Below are positions 38,640-47,812 of a stretch of 64,000 nucleotides of DNA, in pieces. Numbering within the stretch: the first letter of the stretch is position 1; every line of letters begins with the position of its first letter. Both the position numbers and the translations under genes were made by a program. The notes under the pieces are model-generated. The model made no database searches and was not told where the DNA came from. It worked only from the letters and a program-made list of their open reading frames with translations. This DNA comes from JAYFQF01 sp034927285 (GTDB taxonomy: Bacteria; Bacillota; Peptococcia; DRI-13; UBA5745), in assembly GCA_034927285.1 (NCBI GenBank), contig JAYFQF010000006.1:6731-70730 (forward strand), given 5' to 3'.

Positions 38640-39452
38640 CTAGCTCAGCAAGAAAAAATACACGAAGATGATGGCGCCCAAAATAATCCGATAGTACCCA
38701 AAAGCGGTAAAATCATGGCGCCGGATATAATTCAGCAGGAATCTGATCGCCCAAAGGGATACCCCGAAGGCCACCAGTGAACCTGCCGCCAGCACCGCCC
38801 ATTCCAGGCCGCCGAAACCAAAGCCCGCTTTCAGGAGTTTTAACAGACTGGCGCCAAACATCATCGGAATCGCTAAAAAGAAAGAAAACTCCGAGGCTTC
38901 ATATCGGGAACAGCCCAAAAGCACCGCGCCCAGAATTGTAGCTCCGGAGCGGGAGGTGCCGGGGACCAGGGCCAGTACCTGGAAGACGCCGATCAAAAGG
39001 GCGGTTTTATAGGACAGCTCATGGATATTATTGATCCTGGGGGTCCGGGGCTTCCGCTCAATCAGGATAAAAAGCACGCCGTAAAGGATCAGGGTTGCCG
39101 CTACCGGCAGGGCGCCGTAGAAAATGGCGTTGATCTGCTCTTCAAAAAGAACGCCGACAACGCCGGCAGGAATCACGGCGGCCAGCACTTTGAACCAAAG
39201 CTCCCAGGTATCCCGCTTTTGCTTTTTGGTCTTTTTGCTGCTGAAGGGCCAAAGCTTATGGAAATACAGGACCACCACCGCCAGGATTGATCCCAGCTGC
39301 ACCACCACTAAAAAGGTGTCCACAAATTCTTTGGAAAAATTCAGGGGTAAAAACTCATTTAGCAGGATCATATGGCCGGTGCTGCTGATGGGCAGCCATT
39401 CAGAAATTCCCTGCACGATGCCGAATATCACGGCTTTAAATATTTCAAACAA
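38640..39452 (-). CDS. uppP: undecaprenyl-diphosphatase UppP (BacA)
   Basis: The start is the TTG at 39452 (MFEIFKAVIFG) with AGGAGG nine bases upstream. The 270-residue integral membrane enzyme has the two BacA signatures, VQGISEWLPISSTGHMIL near the N-terminus and VPGTSRSGATILGA in the second half, with about eight hydrophobic segments. It dephosphorylates undecaprenyl pyrophosphate to recycle the lipid carrier for peptidoglycan and wall polymers, and can confer bacitracin tolerance. Confidence 0.94.
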   Translation of the reverse strand: MFEIFKAVIFGIVQGISEWLPISSTGHMILLNEFLPLNFSKEFVDTFLVVVQLGSILAVVVLYFHKLWPFSSKKTKKQKRDTWELWFKVLAAVIPAGVVGVLFEEQINAIFYGALPVAATLILYGVLFILIERKPRTPRINNIHELSYKTALLIGVFQVLALVPGTSRSGATILGAVLLGCSRYEASEFSFFLAIPMMFGASLLKLLKAGFGFGGLEWAVLAAGSLVAFGVSLWAIRFLLNYIRRHDFTAFGYYRIILGAIIFVYFFLLS

Positions 39453-39533
39453 AACAAACAGCCTCCTGAATAAGCATCTTCCCCCCGCAAAGGGGTACAC
39501 CGCCGGGCTGGCCGGCTCTTTTACTTTATGCGG

Positions 39534-39740
39534 TCACCGAAAATAAATTCCCCGGGATTGGAGGATCTGGAAAACGGCCATCAGCCCGTAAATGACCGCT
39601 CCTATGGCGCAAATATTCCGGCTGAGCCTGTATCCCCTGGAATCCCATTTTTTATCGCTGTTATGAGCCTTAACGGCCAAAAGCGATAAGAGCAGGGCCA
39701 CTACTGCCGGGAAAACCCCGGGAACGGTCAGATTGCTCAA
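39534..39740 (-). CDS. small two-helix membrane protein
   Basis: A 68-residue protein starting with TTG that overlaps the stop codon of the YbaK-type gene by four bases (TTGA). It has two hydrophobic segments, VFPAVVALLLSLLAV and NICAIGAVIYGLMAVFQIL, separated by a basic loop. The coupling suggests co-translation with the YbaK-type protein. No function is recognised. Confidence 0.6.
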   Translation of the reverse strand: MSNLTVPGVFPAVVALLLSLLAVKAHNSDKKWDSRGYRLSRNICAIGAVIYGLMAVFQILQSRGIYFR

Positions 39741-40234
39741 GCCTTCTCTTCCTCCTCATCCTGCCAGCCCTTGCAGACGTCCACCCAGTCTTTGGCCCGG
39801 GAATACTCTTCCAGCTGGCTTAAGGTAAGCTCCACTGCGGAACTGGCGCTGCCTGCAGCGGGAAAAACCGTGATAAAACGCTTCATGGACTCATCCAAAT
39901 ACACCGGTACTTTCTCCGGTAAAGCAAAAGGGCAGACGCCGCCTACGGCGTGTCCGGTGAATTCCAGAACTTCCCCGGCAGCCAGCATGCTGGGTTTGCA
40001 GCCAAAGCAGCGCTTGAATTTGCCGTTGTTTATCTTGGCGTCCCCGGCGGCCACCACCATGATGCAGCCGCCATCCTTGTCGCTGAAGGTCAGGCTTTTG
40101 GCAATGCGGGCCGGCTCCACAGCCAGGGCCTGAGCCGCCAATTCGACGGTTGCGCTGGATACGGCAAACTCCCGGACCTTCTCTGCGGCGCCGTACTTTC
40201 TCAGATATCTTTTTACGTTTTCAATGGATGACAT
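39737..40234 (-). CDS. YbaK/EbsC (aminoacyl-tRNA editing-like) protein
   Basis: The start at 40234 follows AGAGGAA. The 165-residue protein has the YbaK fold signatures: RIAKSLTFSDKDGGCIMVV, then GDAKINNGKFKRCF and HAVGGVCPFALPEKVPVYLD. Proteins of this family hydrolyse misacylated tRNA (Cys-tRNA-Pro or Ala-tRNA-Pro). The conserved lysine of the catalytic pocket (AKSL) is present. It lies between dxr and a small membrane protein gene. Confidence 0.88.
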   Translation of the reverse strand: MSSIENVKRYLRKYGAAEKVREFAVSSATVELAAQALAVEPARIAKSLTFSDKDGGCIMVVAAGDAKINNGKFKRCFGCKPSMLAAGEVLEFTGHAVGGVCPFALPEKVPVYLDESMKRFITVFPAAGSASSAVELTLSQLEEYSRAKDWVDVCKGWQDEEEEKA

Positions 40235-40287
40235 GGGTGATTCCTCTCTTGATTCAAATAGCGGCATTGAAACAGCGGCAGCGCTTT

Positions 40288-41493
40288 TTATTCGGCCGTC
40301 ACGCTTTTATACCCTTCCGCCGAAGCCGCCAGCAGGTCCTGAAGCTTGGGGTTGTCCATCACCTGATGGGCCTCCATGGCGGCGGAAATCTTTTCGGGAA
40401 TATCCGTAAAACGGATTTTCCCGGCCAGAAACGCTTCCACCGCCCCCTCGTTTGCTCCGTTCATCACAGCTGTCATGGTGCCGCCGGCCCTGAGGGCTTC
40501 GTAAGCCAGCTTCAGGCAGGGAAAGCTCCGGTCGTCGGGCTCAAAAAAAGTCAGTCCCCCCTGGGCCGCCAGATCCAGGTATTCGCCGCAGGTCTTGATC
40601 CGTTTGGGCCAGGTCAGAGCCAGCTGAATGGGGGTCCTCATGTCTGCCTTGCCCAACTGGGCGATCATGGAGCCGTCGATGAATTCCACCAGGGAATGAA
40701 CCACGCTCTGGGGATGCACCAGCACCTGAATCCGGGACGCCGGTATGCCGAACAGCCAGCGGGCCTCGATCACTTCCAGCCCTTTGTTCATCATCGTGGC
40801 GCTGTCGACGGTGACCTTGGCTCCCATATGCCAGTTAGGGTGGTTCAGGGCCGCCGCCGGCGTGACGTCTTTCATCTCCTCCAGGGTCTTGCCCCAAAAA
40901 GGCCCGCCGGAAGCGGTCAGAATCAGCCGCCGCACCATGGCCGCCGTTTCCCTGGCTTTTTCCGCCGCCGCCGCCTTGTAATTCCCCGAGACGCTGGCGG
41001 CCTGACCGCTTAAGCATTGGAAGATGGCGGAGTGCTCGCTGTCCACAGGATAGATGGTGGCGCCATGTGCCGCCGCCAGGCCGCAGACCATTTGTCCGGC
41101 CACTCCCAGGGCTTCTTTATTGGCCAGAGCGATTCTTTTTCCTGCCTTGGCCGCCGCCAGTACCGGCTCCAGGCCGGCGGCGCCGGAAATGGCCGCCACT
41201 ACCGTGCCGGCGCCGCCCATGGTGGCGGCCAGCTTCAGCCCTTCCGGTCCGTACATGATCTCCGGCATAAAGCTGCCTTCCGATTGTAAGAGCTTCTTCA
41301 GTTCATGGGCCTTCTGGGCAGAGACGGTTACCGCCAGCTTCGGTTCAAACTCCGAAATCTGACGGCATAATAATTCCACGTTCAAATTGCCGGTCAGAGC
41401 CTCCACCTCAAGGCCCAGATGCCGCGCAACCTCCAAAGTCTGAGTACCGATACTGCCGGTTGACCCCAGCACCGAGATTCCCTGCTTTGCCAT
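40288..41493 (-). CDS. dxr: 1-deoxy-D-xylulose 5-phosphate reductoisomerase
   Basis: The start at 41493 is used because MAKQGISVLGSTGSIGTQTL is the normal Dxr N-terminus and AGAGGGG precedes it. The 401-residue enzyme has the NADPH-binding GSTGSIG, a LANKEALG motif, the active-site metal-ligand region PVDSEHSAIFQ, and the SGGPFWGKTLEEM and HPNWHMGAKVTVDSATMMNKG signatures. It converts 1-deoxy-D-xylulose 5-phosphate to MEP, the committed step of the non-mevalonate isoprenoid pathway. In many Clostridia dxr sits next to rasP/ispG; those are absent here. Confidence 0.95.
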   Translation of the reverse strand: MAKQGISVLGSTGSIGTQTLEVARHLGLEVEALTGNLNVELLCRQISEFEPKLAVTVSAQKAHELKKLLQSEGSFMPEIMYGPEGLKLAATMGGAGTVVAAISGAAGLEPVLAAAKAGKRIALANKEALGVAGQMVCGLAAAHGATIYPVDSEHSAIFQCLSGQAASVSGNYKAAAAEKARETAAMVRRLILTASGGPFWGKTLEEMKDVTPAAALNHPNWHMGAKVTVDSATMMNKGLEVIEARWLFGIPASRIQVLVHPQSVVHSLVEFIDGSMIAQLGKADMRTPIQLALTWPKRIKTCGEYLDLAAQGGLTFFEPDDRSFPCLKLAYEALRAGGTMTAVMNGANEGAVEAFLAGKIRFTDIPEKISAAMEAHQVMDNPKLQDLLAASAEGYKSVTAE

Positions 41494-41539
41494 CCTATCC
41501 CCTCTTTTCCTCAAAAAAACCAACTCCATAACGCAAATA

Positions 41540-42934
41540 CTACTGCTGGGTAATGTCATGAATCCATTTGCCGCTGCGATAGCGGATCATGACCGCGGCA
41601 AACTTGATTAATTCTTCTGTTCCGATCAAAGCCACCACATATTCAACGGGCAGCTTCCAGTAAACGGCGCCCAGAAAAGCCAGGGGAACTCCCACCAGCC
41701 ACATGGTCAAAAGGTCGATGGCCAGACAGATCCTGACGTCGCCGCCGCCCCGGAAGATCCCGATAATCATGACCAGATTTACCTGACGGATCCCATAAGT
41801 GGCGCCAAAAATCCAGAGGATATGCAGGGCCGCGGATTTTGCCCCGGCGGATATCTGATAAAGCGACAGAACTAAAGGAGCGCTGACGATAATCAAAAGC
41901 CCCAGTCCCAGGCCAACCACCGCGGTCAGCGCCATAAAATTCCGGGCATAAATCCTGGCCCGTTTTATATTCTGAGCGCCGATCTGATTACCGATCATGA
42001 CCAGGGCGGCGCCGGCAATGCTTAAGCACAGCACCATAAACAGGTTCTGGACAGTGCCGGTGATATTGGTGGCCGCCAAAGCCCTGGTGCCGATACGGCC
42101 ATAAGCCGCCATATATAAAATGGTGCCCAGGCCCCAAAGCCCCTCGTTTAATATCACGGGCAAAATAGTGGCATAAGTTTTTTTTACAAAAGCCAGGTCA
42201 AAGTTTAAGTATTCTTCCCACCGGGCCCGAAAAACGCTGTTTTTTCGGAAGCTGGCGGATAAAAGCAGCCCGCATTCCAGGCAGCGGGCCGCTACCGTAG
42301 CCAGGGCGGCTCCCGTCACACCCAGAACCGGCGCTCCGAATTTACCGAAAATCAGGATATAATTTAAGCCCGTATTGGTCAGGATCGCCGCCAGGCTGAT
42401 GATCATGGGAACGTGGGCCTTGTTTATGCTGCGCAAGGCATGGGAAAACAAAAAGGATAATGCCGTAGGGATATAGCTGAGGCAGACGATCCTCAGATAA
42501 TCCGCCCCCAGGGCCTGCACGGCCGTTGAATCGCTGAAAAAACCGATGATCCCCGCCGGAAAAGATCGCGCGGCTAAAGAAAAAAACAGTCCGGTAAAAA
42601 GCAGGCTGGTAACTCCCACCCCCATGATACGGATGATGTTTTCCCGGCCGCCGCCGCCCCAGTACTGAGAAATGAATACGCTGGAGCCGGAAGCGATTCC
42701 ATAGATAAACATATTAAACAAGAAAAAGAACTGATTGGCCACCCCTACCGCGGCTACTTCATTTTCTCCCACAAAACCGATCATGATCGTATCCACAAGA
42801 TTTAAGGAGGAGGCTAAAAAGTTTTGAATGATAATCGGCAGGGCCAGGATCCATAGGTTCCGGAAAAAAGCGCCGTCTCCGAACAGCCATACCGGAAATC
42901 CCGCCTGGCGATAAAGCTTGTCTTTACCAAACAT
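41540..42934 (-). CDS. MATE family multidrug efflux transporter
   Basis: The start at 42934 (MFGKDKLYRQAGF) follows GGAAGGG. The 464-residue protein has twelve predicted helices in two homologous halves. MATE features include LALPIIIQNFLASSLNLVDT in helix 1, ASGSSVFISQYWGGG near residue 90 and GGDVRICLAIDLLTMWLVGV in the second half. It probably exports cationic drugs or metabolites using Na+ or H+. The substrate is unknown. It is downstream of rpe and separated from it by a terminator. Confidence 0.92.
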   Translation of the reverse strand: MFGKDKLYRQAGFPVWLFGDGAFFRNLWILALPIIIQNFLASSLNLVDTIMIGFVGENEVAAVGVANQFFFLFNMFIYGIASGSSVFISQYWGGGGRENIIRIMGVGVTSLLFTGLFFSLAARSFPAGIIGFFSDSTAVQALGADYLRIVCLSYIPTALSFLFSHALRSINKAHVPMIISLAAILTNTGLNYILIFGKFGAPVLGVTGAALATVAARCLECGLLLSASFRKNSVFRARWEEYLNFDLAFVKKTYATILPVILNEGLWGLGTILYMAAYGRIGTRALAATNITGTVQNLFMVLCLSIAGAALVMIGNQIGAQNIKRARIYARNFMALTAVVGLGLGLLIIVSAPLVLSLYQISAGAKSAALHILWIFGATYGIRQVNLVMIIGIFRGGGDVRICLAIDLLTMWLVGVPLAFLGAVYWKLPVEYVVALIGTEELIKFAAVMIRYRSGKWIHDITQQ

Positions 42935-42949
42935 GATCCCTTCCACAAA

Positions 42950-42974
42950 TGAAAAGCAGGCGGTTAAGCCTGCT
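42950..42974 (-). terminator. terminator after rpe
   Basis: AGCAGGC (42955-42961) and GCCTGCT (42968-42974), followed on the minus strand by TTTTC; 32 bases beyond the rpe stop. Confidence 0.6.
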
Positions 42975-43006
42975 GTTTGTTATTTCTGAGGATGTGCCTG
43001 CTGTTT

Positions 43007-43684
43007 TTAGCCTCGGGCTTCCTCCGCCGCGATAATTTCAGCAAAGGCCTTGATATTCTCTGCGGTTTTTCCCTTTTGGAACAGGGCGGAGCCGATGACC
43101 AGGTTTTCCGCGCCGGCCGACAGGAAAGCCCCCAGGTTTTCCCGGGTAATGCCGCCGTCGGTCTGCAGCTCAAAGCCAAGGCCCTTTTCCTGCCGTAGAG
43201 CCTTCAGTTCCGAAACCTTGCGCAGGACGGGCAAAATCGCTTTCTGACCGCCAAAGCCAGGATTTACGGTCATTACCAGTACCCGGTCGCAAAACTCCAG
43301 CACCGGCTCGATGCATTGCCAGGGAGTACCCGGATTAATCGCCACGCCGGCCTTTGCTCCCCCATCCCGGATGCTTTGCAGCGTACGGTGGATATGCACA
43401 CAGGCTTCCGCGTGAACGGTAATCGAGTCCGTGCCGGCCTTAAGAAAGGCCGGAATCAGACTGTCGGGATGTTCCACCATTAAATGTGCGTCAAACTCCA
43501 TTGAGGAAAGCGGCCGCAGCATCGCTACAGGCCCCGGTCCAAAAGTCAGGTTCGGCACAAAATGGCCGTCCATAATGTCCAGGTGGATGGCCTTAAGGCC
43601 ATGTTCTTCAATAAGCTTAATTTCCTCTCCCCAACAGGCGGCGTCGGCCGACAGCAGGGAAGGCGCAATTTTTATCTTTGTCAT
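43007..43684 (-). CDS. rpe: ribulose-phosphate 3-epimerase
   Basis: The start at 43684 (MTKIKIAPSLLSADAACWGE) is preferred; the longer frame overlaps the preceding gene. The 225-residue TIM-barrel enzyme has the family signatures APSLLSAD, HLDIMDGHFVPNLTFGP (metal ligands His and Asp), VLVMTVNPGFGGQ and ELQTDGGITREN. It interconverts ribulose 5-phosphate and xylulose 5-phosphate in the pentose phosphate pathway, feeding the transketolase reactions. Confidence 0.95.
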   Translation of the reverse strand: MTKIKIAPSLLSADAACWGEEIKLIEEHGLKAIHLDIMDGHFVPNLTFGPGPVAMLRPLSSMEFDAHLMVEHPDSLIPAFLKAGTDSITVHAEACVHIHRTLQSIRDGGAKAGVAINPGTPWQCIEPVLEFCDRVLVMTVNPGFGGQKAILPVLRKVSELKALRQEKGLGFELQTDGGITRENLGAFLSAGAENLVIGSALFQKGKTAENIKAFAEIIAAEEARG

Positions 43685-43691
43685 GATCTTC

Positions 43692-44045
43692 TCAGGGGGT
43701 ATTGATTCCGTTTCGTTTAATGTAATCGCCATTCCGTTTTCTTTTAATGACCATTTGGTTTGCCAGACGTTCCATCACCACTTCCATAGCCATCAGACTT
43801 TTCAAGCCGGCATGGTACATGACGTGCCCCTTATCTTTGAAATAACTGCCCTGCTCTTCCAGGGTCTTGATGATCTCATCCGCTCTGCTATGGACAAAAT
43901 CATCGATAAAGGCCTCCGCCTTATCGGTGTTTTCTTTTTCTTCATCCAGATATCCGGCCTCGATGAGTTGTGCGATACGACTGTCGGACAAACCATCAAA
44001 AACAGTTAAATCCAGTAATAACTGCTCGTTCTCTTGAATGGCCAT
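43692..44045 (-). CDS. conserved hypothetical protein (117 aa)
   Basis: The start at 44045 follows GGGAGGGAGAGGAT. A charged, mostly helical protein (MAIQENEQLLLDLTVFDGLS, then DKAEAFIDDFVHSRADEIIK) without signal peptide or membrane segment; the C-terminus is strongly basic. It lies eight bases upstream of rpe and is probably co-transcribed with it. I do not recognise the family. Confidence 0.65.
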   Translation of the reverse strand: MAIQENEQLLLDLTVFDGLSDSRIAQLIEAGYLDEEKENTDKAEAFIDDFVHSRADEIIKTLEEQGSYFKDKGHVMYHAGLKSLMAMEVVMERLANQMVIKRKRNGDYIKRNGINTP

Positions 44046-44082
44046 TGGAATCCTCTCCCTCCCTAAGTTTCGGTAGATCTGT

Positions 44083-44706
44083 TTATATTGTACCATCGAA
44101 GCCGATATTTCTCAATGCCTTAATCAGCGCCTTTGCGGAAAATCCTGTCAGCAGGCCCATGGGAACGGACCACAAAAGCAGCCAGGGCAAATAGTAAAAT
44201 GCCCCGGTCCCCGACAAAAGCAGGGCTACCGCCGTCAGTTGACCAAGATTATGGCTTGCCGCGCCGGCCAGGCTGATCCCGATAACGGAAAGGTTCTCCC
44301 GCCCGGTCAGAAGCGCCATGGCAATATAACTGCAGAGGCCGCCGCCAACGCTGATCCAGAATACGGGAGTGAGGAAGGTGCCCAGCACCAGGCCGGTCAG
44401 GGCCAGGCGCATGACTACTACTAAGAGGACCTGTTTCCTGCTGAAAAAAGCAAGACAGATCAGGGTGACGATATTGGCCAGGCCCAGCCGGATCCCGGGC
44501 ATGGGGGTAACATAAGCCATGAGTGCCTCCACACCGTGGAGGGCCATGGCCATGGCCACCATCAGAGCCAAAAAGACGGTCTGCCGGGTAGACAGGGTTT
44601 TACCCGGGATTGATCTTTGCGCAGCAGCCGGTTTTTCCGGCGGGAGATTCCGGACCCCGGATGTTTTCTGTTGGTCAGGCTCCTTTTGTTCAGCGGAGGA
44701 CACCAT
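44083..44706 (-). CDS. Gx transporter family membrane protein
   Basis: The start at 44706 follows GGGAGGGG. The 207-residue protein has a polar N-terminus and five to six hydrophobic segments. The motif VTPMPGIRLGLANIVTLICL is characteristic of the Gx family (older name heptaprenyl diphosphate synthase component I), an ECF-S-like fold. Such genes recur beside ApbE, NusG-II and Rnf genes, where a role in flavin supply or extracytosolic flavinylation has been suggested. It overlaps the NusG-II gene by 17 bases. Confidence 0.82.
   Translation of the reverse strand: MVSSAEQKEPDQQKTSGVRNLPPEKPAAAQRSIPGKTLSTRQTVFLALMVAMAMALHGVEALMAYVTPMPGIRLGLANIVTLICLAFFSRKQVLLVVVMRLALTGLVLGTFLTPVFWISVGGGLCSYIAMALLTGRENLSVIGISLAGAASHNLGQLTAVALLLSGTGAFYYLPWLLLWSVPMGLLTGFSAKALIKALRNIGFDGTI
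44088..44115 (-). promoter_or_regulatory. internal promoter for the 43692-44045 / rpe unit
   Basis: TTGAGA (44115-44110), 17 bases, TACAAT (44093-44088) on the minus strand. It is located in the last codons of the Gx transporter gene. Confidence 0.6.
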
Positions 44707-45094
44707 CCAGCCCCTCCCTTCCCTGGCTTTCTGCTTTTTCCTCAAGGCGGATCAATACCTGGTTGGGCACGCAGATCAAGGATTGGCCCGCCACGGAAAT
44801 GTAGCCGCTTCTGACGCAGATCTGATCGGGGCAGCCGCTTTCCGTTATGGCAAACCCCCGGTCCGGCACATAAACGATTTCCAGCCGGCCCAAAGCGCCT
44901 TCCACCTGCCAGTGCTTCTCCTGACCTGCGGATTCCAGCTCCTCCATATCCAGCATAAGCCGCTCTCCGGGAGTCTGTACCACCGCCGTCAGCGGATTCT
45001 GCTCCGGCCGGTTCTGCCAGAAGCAAAAAAAGCCCCAGAGCCCGATGGCGGATAACAGGATCAGGGCCAAGATCAGCTTGTCATACTTCAGCAA
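44690..45094 (-). CDS. NusG domain II-containing membrane-anchored protein
   Basis: The start is the TTG at 45094, eight bases after GGGAGG. The 134-residue protein has one N-terminal helix (LILALILLSAIGLWGFFCF) and an extracytosolic NusG-II-like beta domain (VEGALGRLEIVYVPDRGFAI, then GCPDQICVRSGYI with two Cys, and SLICVPNQVLIRL). The gene overlaps apbE by 14 bases. These proteins accompany Rnf and ApbE in many Clostridia and probably take part in extracytosolic electron transfer or flavinylation. The exact role is unknown. Confidence 0.8.
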   Translation of the reverse strand: MLKYDKLILALILLSAIGLWGFFCFWQNRPEQNPLTAVVQTPGERLMLDMEELESAGQEKHWQVEGALGRLEIVYVPDRGFAITESGCPDQICVRSGYISVAGQSLICVPNQVLIRLEEKAESQGREGLDGVLR

Positions 45095-46256
45095 GGGCAA
45101 GCCCTCCCAGATCGTCGCTCCAGGTCATTTTTTCCCGCAGGCCGGAGCTGACGTAAATCCTTCCTTCGGCGGAAACGATTATGGTTTCCAGCCCCGCCGT
45201 GGCCTCCGCCAGAGCCAGGGCATTTTCGGGGGGCAGCAAAAAAAGCAATGTGGAATAATAATCCGCAGTAAAACCGTCGGCAGTGATGGCGGTGGCGCTG
45301 TGATTATACCGCCCGGGACGGCCGTCTGCCGGAGACAGCAAATGGTGATACCGCAGCCCTTCGATCTCCGCATAGCGCTGATAGTCCCCGGAGGTGGCGG
45401 CCACCATATCGGGTTTCAGGGCAACGGCGCCCAAAAGCCGGTCCGGCCGTGCCGGGTCCGTCAGGCCCACATTCCAGTCGCCGCCGGAGGGCTTTTCGCC
45501 CAGGGTTTTGATATTGCCGCCGGCATCAATAATCCCGGATATGGCCAGGCCGCTGTCCTTCAGCACCTGCCAGGCCGCTTCCACCCCATAGCCTTTGGCC
45601 ACTGCCCCGAAATCCAGGGACATGCCCTTCTCTTCCAGGGCCATGGCAAACTCCGGTTCCTTTTCTCCGGAGCTTTTCTCCCCGGGATTTTCAACCATCC
45701 GGATTTTCGACATATCCGCCAGAGCCAGGGCCGCTTTTATGGCCTGATCCTCCGGCAGAACCAACTCTTCCCGCGCCTCGGCCCAAAGGTCGATCAAAGG
45801 CCCCAGTGTGGTGTCCACCATCCCCTCAGCCAAAGGTTCGGCGGCTGCCGCCTGCCGGCCCAAAGACAAAACCCCCTGCTGGATCCGGTAAATATCCCGG
45901 CTTACCTCTACAAGCCGGCCGCTGCCGGCGGCCGCCGCCAGGCGCTGCAGGTCCGAGGAACCGTCCGGCGCATAGCGGTCCGCCGCCGCCGCTACTTCTT
46001 CCATTCTGTCCAACGCGGCCAGCGCAGCCTCCTTCAGCTCCTCCCGGCTTACGCCGCTGTCCGGCAGCGCCTGCAGCCGGATCGTCACCACCGTATCCAT
46101 CAGAAAACGGGTGCTTTCGAAACTGACGGCCCCGCCCGTCTTTTGGCCGCAGCCCCCCAAGAGGGCCGCGGTCAAAAGAAGCAGCAGAGCCGCCAGAATA
46201 TTTCTCCGGATAAACTTGTTCAGCTTGCTTCCATCCTTTTGTTTTTTCTTTGCCAT
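45081..46256 (-). CDS. apbE: FAD:protein FMN transferase ApbE (lipoprotein)
   Basis: The start at 46256 follows GGAG. The 391-residue protein has a lipoprotein signal (LLLLTAALLGGC), the N-terminal MDTVVTIRL motif, the central DFGAVAKGYGVEAA and DAGGNIKTLGEKPSGGDW motifs, and a C-terminal SATAITADGFTADYYSTLLF. ApbE transfers FMN from FAD to a Thr in target proteins outside the membrane. The obvious targets are RnfG and RnfD of the adjacent operon. It is placed 46 bases after rnfB in the same direction. Confidence 0.94.
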   Translation of the reverse strand: MAKKKQKDGSKLNKFIRRNILAALLLLLTAALLGGCGQKTGGAVSFESTRFLMDTVVTIRLQALPDSGVSREELKEAALAALDRMEEVAAAADRYAPDGSSDLQRLAAAAGSGRLVEVSRDIYRIQQGVLSLGRQAAAAEPLAEGMVDTTLGPLIDLWAEAREELVLPEDQAIKAALALADMSKIRMVENPGEKSSGEKEPEFAMALEEKGMSLDFGAVAKGYGVEAAWQVLKDSGLAISGIIDAGGNIKTLGEKPSGGDWNVGLTDPARPDRLLGAVALKPDMVAATSGDYQRYAEIEGLRYHHLLSPADGRPGRYNHSATAITADGFTADYYSTLLFLLPPENALALAEATAGLETIIVSAEGRIYVSSGLREKMTWSDDLGGLALAEV

Positions 46257-46302
46257 GAGTTCTCCGATTTCAGCGGCAGCCCGAGGCGGCCGCCAAAGCA
46301 AA

Positions 46303-47202
46303 TTAGGACTGCATCCCGCAGGAATTCTGAATCGGGCAACTGCCGCAGCCGCCTTCTACAGCGGTAGGTTTTTCGCAAGGTACCAGCTCAGGGTCGATAG
46401 GCGGGTCCAGATGGATGCACTTTCTGGGACACTTTGCCACACAGGTGCCGCAGCCGGTACATTTGTCATAGTCAATCATGGAAATGCTGCCCACCTTATT
46501 ATCAATCATCTGGATGGCGCCCTCGGGGCAGACCTTGGCGCAAAGACCGCAGCTGATGCAGGAGGAAGCGCATTCCTCCCGGGCTTCCTTGCCTTTGGCC
46601 CGGTTATTGCAGCGTACATGAACCCGTTTATTAATCGGAACGATGGTCAGCACCTTTTGGGGGCATTGGTTGGCGCAGACGCCGCAACCCACGCAGGCGC
46701 TGGTATTTACCACCGGCAGCCGGTTTTCTCCGATGTGGATAGCGTCAAAAGGGCAGGCCCGCTCGCAGGAACCCAAACCGATACAGCCGAAGCTGCAATA
46801 GCTGGGTCCGCCGAACTGGGTCACTGCCAGATGGCAGTCGAACACGCCTTTATATTCATATTTGGCCTTGGCATTATCAAAGGTCCCGTTGCAGTGCAGC
46901 TGAGCCACCTTGCGGATGGACTCGCCTCCCACTTCCCGGCCCATAATTTTGCCTATCTCGGCAGCCACGGCAGCCTTCCCGGGAACACAGGAGTTCAACG
47001 GCGCCCCCTGATTTACCACGGCATCGGCATAACCGGCGCAGCCGGGGAAACCACAGGCGCCGCAATTGGCGCCGGGCAGGACGCCGATAATGGCTTCCAC
47101 CCGGGAATCGGTTTCCACCGCCAGCTTCTTGGAGGCAAAGGCCAGTACCCCGCCGAAAACGCCCCCCAAGGCTGCCAGAATGATTATCGCATAAATCATC
47201 AT
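46303..47202 (-). CDS. rnfB: Rnf complex ferredoxin subunit RnfB
   Basis: A 299-residue protein with one N-terminal transmembrane helix (IYAIIILAALGGVFGGVLAF), the GANCGACGFPGCAGYADAV cluster-binding domain, and several CxxCxxC(x)nCP ferredoxin motifs (CVGCGVCANQCPQK, CISCGLCAKVCPEG, CTGCGTCVAKCPRK). A further Cys-rich tail ends GSCPIQNSC. RnfB takes electrons from reduced ferredoxin at the cytoplasmic face. It is the last rnf gene in the order C-D-G-E-A-B. Confidence 0.96.
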   Translation of the reverse strand: MMIYAIIILAALGGVFGGVLAFASKKLAVETDSRVEAIIGVLPGANCGACGFPGCAGYADAVVNQGAPLNSCVPGKAAVAAEIGKIMGREVGGESIRKVAQLHCNGTFDNAKAKYEYKGVFDCHLAVTQFGGPSYCSFGCIGLGSCERACPFDAIHIGENRLPVVNTSACVGCGVCANQCPQKVLTIVPINKRVHVRCNNRAKGKEAREECASSCISCGLCAKVCPEGAIQMIDNKVGSISMIDYDKCTGCGTCVAKCPRKCIHLDPPIDPELVPCEKPTAVEGGCGSCPIQNSCGMQS

Positions 47203-47223
47203 AGTATTATCTCCTCCATATCC

Positions 47224-47811
47224 TTAAATCATGCCGGTAAAGCCGACAAAGGCCAGGGCCATGGAGCTGGCAACGAAAAACACGATAGGCAGCCCTTTCA
47301 TGGCCTGGGGCAGTTCGGCTTCTTCCAGCCGCTCGCGGATACCGGACATCAGCACCATGGCCAGAAGAAAGCCCGCGGAATTGGCAAAGGCGTTGGCGGC
47401 GGTGCAGATAAAGCCGTACAGGCTGAAGGGATAGCCGTTTTGGATATTTACCAAAGCGATGCCCAGAATCGTGCAGTTGGTGGTGATCAGAGGCAGATAC
47501 ACACCCATGGCTTTATACAGCGAAGGGATGTTTTTCTTCAGGAACATTTCCAGCAGCTGCACCAAAGCGGCGATGGTCAGAATGAAGGCGATGGTCTTCA
47601 GATATTCCAGCTCGAACCGCACCAGCAAAGCGTGGTAGATGAACCAGGTAAGGATCGAGGAAAGCACCATGACAAACATCACGGAAAAGCCCATGCCCAC
47701 CGCGCTCTTGGTATCCTTGGATACCCCCAGGAAAGGGCAGATGCCCAAAAACTGCGACAATACGATATTGGAAATAAAGATGGAGCCAAAGATAATCGCG
47801 AAAATTTCCAT
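47224..47811 (-). CDS. rnfA: Rnf complex membrane subunit RnfA
   Basis: A 195-residue protein with six transmembrane helices, related to RnfE and NqrE. Motifs: SNIVLSQFLGICPFLGVSKD, with the Cys that helps hold an intramembrane iron-sulfur cluster together with RnfE, and YLPLITTNCTILGIALVN. It sits 21 bases upstream of rnfB. Confidence 0.95.
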   Translation of the reverse strand: MEIFAIIFGSIFISNIVLSQFLGICPFLGVSKDTKSAVGMGFSVMFVMVLSSILTWFIYHALLVRFELEYLKTIAFILTIAALVQLLEMFLKKNIPSLYKAMGVYLPLITTNCTILGIALVNIQNGYPFSLYGFICTAANAFANSAGFLLAMVLMSGIRERLEEAELPQAMKGLPIVFFVASSMALAFVGFTGMI

Positions 47812-47812
47812 C